The notes beneath the pieces were generated by a model that had not been told where the DNA came from, made no database searches, and worked only from the letters and a program-made list of their open reading frames with translations. The translations under genes and the position numbers were made by a program. Shown piece after piece: positions 30,110 through 30,861 of a DNA stretch of 30,861 bases (the stretch's first letter is position 1; every line of letters starts with the position of its first letter). Source of the stretch: CAYMNU01 sp964391885 (GTDB lineage: Archaea; Altiarchaeota; Altiarchaeia; JAFGQM01); assembly GCA_964391885.1 (NCBI GenBank), contig CAYMNU010000041.1, positions 1 to 30,861 on the forward strand, given 5' to 3'.

Positions 30110-30151
30110 GGCCGGGTTCGGGCAACAACTTCGTTGTTGCAACACCTGGCC
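30110..30151 (+). repeat. tRNA-His-acceptor-like hairpin repeat, unit 2
   Basis: Second copy, 65 bases after the first. The outer stem is ggccgggt/acctggcc, fully paired with one G-U, so the outer stem is kept though its 3' strand differs from unit 1. The inner hairpin is identical. It lies about 43 bases before the tRNA-His gene. Confidence 0.75.
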
Positions 30152-30173
30152 ACACATGGCGAAGACCGAATAC

Positions 30174-30195
30174 CCAAAACAGCAGACTGTTTTGG
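30174..30195 (+). other. 9-base-pair hairpin abutting tRNA-His
   Basis: ccaaaacag (30174-30182), loop caga, ctgttttgg (30187-30195). The right arm includes the first two bases of the tRNA gene (G-1 and G1), so in a precursor this leader hairpin would compete with the acceptor stem. Confidence 0.55.
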
Positions 30196-30268
30196 CCGGG
30201 TTGGGGTAGCTTGGTTATCCTGTTGGACTGTGGATCCGACGACTCGTGTTCAAATCACGGGCCCGGCC
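30194..30268 (+). tRNA. tRNA-His (anticodon GUG)
   Basis: The acceptor stem is GCCGGGT (30195-30201) with GCCCGGC (30261-30267). An encoded G-1 at 30194 pairs with discriminator C73 at 30268, the hallmark identity element of tRNA-His. The anticodon stem ttgga/tccga encloses the loop CTGTGGA, giving anticodon GTG. The T arm is tcgtg, loop ttcaaat, then cacgg, and the D arm carries AGCTTGGTTA. CCA is not encoded. No obvious intron. A clear own TATA box is lacking immediately upstream, so it may be transcribed with the hairpin repeats. Pieces of its 3' end recur downstream (30350-30364, 30386-30399). Confidence 0.93.
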
Positions 30269-30297
30269 CTCTTACTAAACCTTAGCTTACGCTCGAG
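30254..30297 (+). repeat. tRNA-His 3'-end repeat, copy A (in the gene)
   Basis: The stretch atcacgggcccggccc (30254-30269) covers the T-stem and acceptor 3' strand plus the first base beyond. It is followed by ttactaaaccttagc..., recognisably similar to the sequence after copy B. Copies lie at 30349-30390 and, more weakly, at 30386-30400. Confidence 0.7.
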
Positions 30298-30309
30298 GTC
30301 CGTGCCCAC

Positions 30310-30349
30310 TGCCGAGGTCATTGGCAGGGAGGATGTGTCCACCTCGGCA
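30310..30349 (+). other. Inverted repeat between the tRNA 3'-end copies
   Basis: A perfect 9-base inverted repeat, tgccgaggt (30310-30318) and acctcggca (30341-30349), ends immediately before copy B of the tRNA 3' end. Flanking ccgtg (30300-30304) could also pair with cacgg (30351-30355). No reading frame or known RNA family is recognised. Confidence 0.5.
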
Positions 30350-30400
30350 TCACGGGCCCGGCCCTTACTTATACTTAGCGTAGCCTCGGGCCTTACTAAT
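30349..30400 (+). repeat. tRNA-His 3'-end repeats, copies B and C
   Basis: Copy B, atcacgggcccggccc (30349-30364), repeats the last 16 bases around the tRNA 3' end exactly. Downstream bases ttacttatacttagcgtag resemble those after copy A. Copy C, cgggccttactaat (about 30386-30399), repeats the junction again in degraded form. These are gene fragments, not functional tRNAs. Confidence 0.7.
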
Positions 30401-30405
30401 GAAGA

Positions 30406-30435
30406 TTTGAACACTTCCATAATATCGTGTTCAAA
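30406..30435 (+). terminator. Hairpin downstream of the tRNA region
   Basis: tttgaacac (30406-30414) and gtgttcaaa (30427-30435) form a perfect 9-base-pair stem with a 12-base loop. The right arm matches the tRNA-His T-arm sequence gtgttcaaa. It might end a transcript from either side; no T-run follows closely. Confidence 0.35.
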
Positions 30436-30455
30436 CGATTAATTTCCCTTCTTGA

Positions 30456-30578
30456 TTACTCCAAATCCACAAATGCCAGGCTTCCCAATGTCCCGGCATA
30501 GACCCTCTTGCCGTCGGGCGCCACTTTTATCTCGTAGATGTCCCTGGCGCTCGACTCCAAACCCTGCGAGAAGTCCTG
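30456..30578 (-). pseudogene. C-terminal fragment of a beta-propeller-like protein
   Basis: On the minus strand 40 codons read QDFSQGLESSARDIYEI, KVAPDGKRVYAGTLGSLAFVDLE, then TAA at 30456-30458. The D/A-PDGKRVYAGT pattern is that of WD40/YVTN-type propeller blades. The frame is cut by an in-frame TAG at 30579-30581, and no start follows, so it appears to be a remnant. Upstream bases continue readable in another frame (TNAFGPYGGD), consistent with frameshift decay. Surrounded by the tRNA repeat region and a small membrane gene. Confidence 0.4.
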
Positions 30579-30612
30579 CTAGGTCTCCCCCATAGGGCCC
30601 GAAGGCGTTTGT

Positions 30613-30861
30613 CTAGAGCGGGGCGCTATTATCAATAGGCAGGATATCTTCTTGCCTCTCTCCACGCCTCAGAAGCATGAATACTGCGGCAATAAGCAGG
30701 GCAATCAAAACCAATACCAACGCACATGCCCCCAAGACCATCAAACACAGCTTAGGTACGATAGTGAAGACCAATATTACTACATATATTGCCAAGATAT
30801 GAGCCGATTGTATAAACCCCAATCCGTCAGCACACGATGTTCCCACCAGCTCAGTCTCGCC
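30613..30861 (-). CDS. Small membrane protein, 5' end beyond the window
   Basis: The frame is open to the window edge (a GTG at 30846 is one possible start); 82 codons are visible. Two hydrophobic stretches (ILAIYVVILVFTIVPKLC and MVLGACALVLVLIALLIAAVFMLL) are followed by a basic RRGERQ and a polar tail ending DNSAPL. Probably an integral membrane protein or the membrane-anchored end of a larger one. No family is recognised, and decay cannot be excluded because the next fragment downstream is broken. Confidence 0.5.
   Translation of the reverse strand, partial: GETELVGTSCADGLGFIQSAHILAIYVVILVFTIVPKLCLMVLGACALVLVLIALLIAAVFMLLRRGERQEDILPIDNSAPL

Noticed and set aside
30045..30151. CRISPR array
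   Set aside because: Only two repeat units, highly self-complementary and with a 23-base gap; no cas genes. Better described as hairpin repeats.

Overview
The window is archaeal chromosome. It carries an archaeal histone, a proteasome beta subunit, the termination nuclease aCPSF1/FttA, RNase P protein Rnp4, a class I CCA-adding enzyme, aIF6, and archaeal/eukaryal-type ribosomal proteins S19e, L39e, L31e and LX, with TATA-like boxes about 25-30 bases before several start codons (leaderless style). Gene size and content, the LX gene and the TadA/TadC-type secretion genes suggest a euryarchaeal or DPANN-grade lineage (Micrarchaeota/Diapherotrites-like). The phylum is an inference.

Layout. 1-2307: 3' part of a large Cys-rich secreted protein. 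2379-6805: an lhr helicase, a small island (RHH/RelE toxin-antitoxin pair, then a solitary MNT nucleotidyltransferase), then a small SPOUT/Nep1-like gene and rnp4. 6783-8952: a multi-pass membrane protein and the DNA repair gene nre, divergent. 9112-11760: a ribosome/translation operon (S19e, PDCD5, L39e, L31e, aIF6, LX, prefoldin alpha). 11797-15821: CCA enzyme, then psmB and aCPSF1. 15832-16642: an inserted winged-helix/RelE-like pair. 16699-18733: trpS-pyrH-ogt, with 4-base start/stop overlaps. 18726-19520: two leftward genes, one frameshifted. 19662-21871: ilvB-ilvH. 21887-29959: three leftward secretion genes (a VirB11-like ATPase, a TadC-like double-module membrane protein and a large TadA-like ATPase), interrupted by nnr, a histone, a hypothetical gene and an orphan RHH gene. 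30045-30861: a hairpin repeat pair, tRNA-His with tandem fragments of its 3' end, a dead gene fragment and a partial membrane protein.

The most unusual signal is that the 3' ends of host genes are duplicated on the far side of small cargo modules. The last codons of lhr recur twice downstream (near 5652 and 6075), bracketing first a toxin-antitoxin pair and then an MNT gene. The last 24 bases of aCPSF1 plus its U-tract (34 bases in all) recur exactly 845 bases downstream, bracketing a second toxin-antitoxin-like pair. The 3' end of tRNA-His also recurs 95 bases downstream. This resembles the footprint left when integrating elements rebuild the 3' end of their target gene, but here the main targets are protein genes, the cargo is 0.4-0.85 kb, and no recombinase is visible. 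I regard this as the candidate undescribed system. The sequence shows the duplications; the mechanism is inference.
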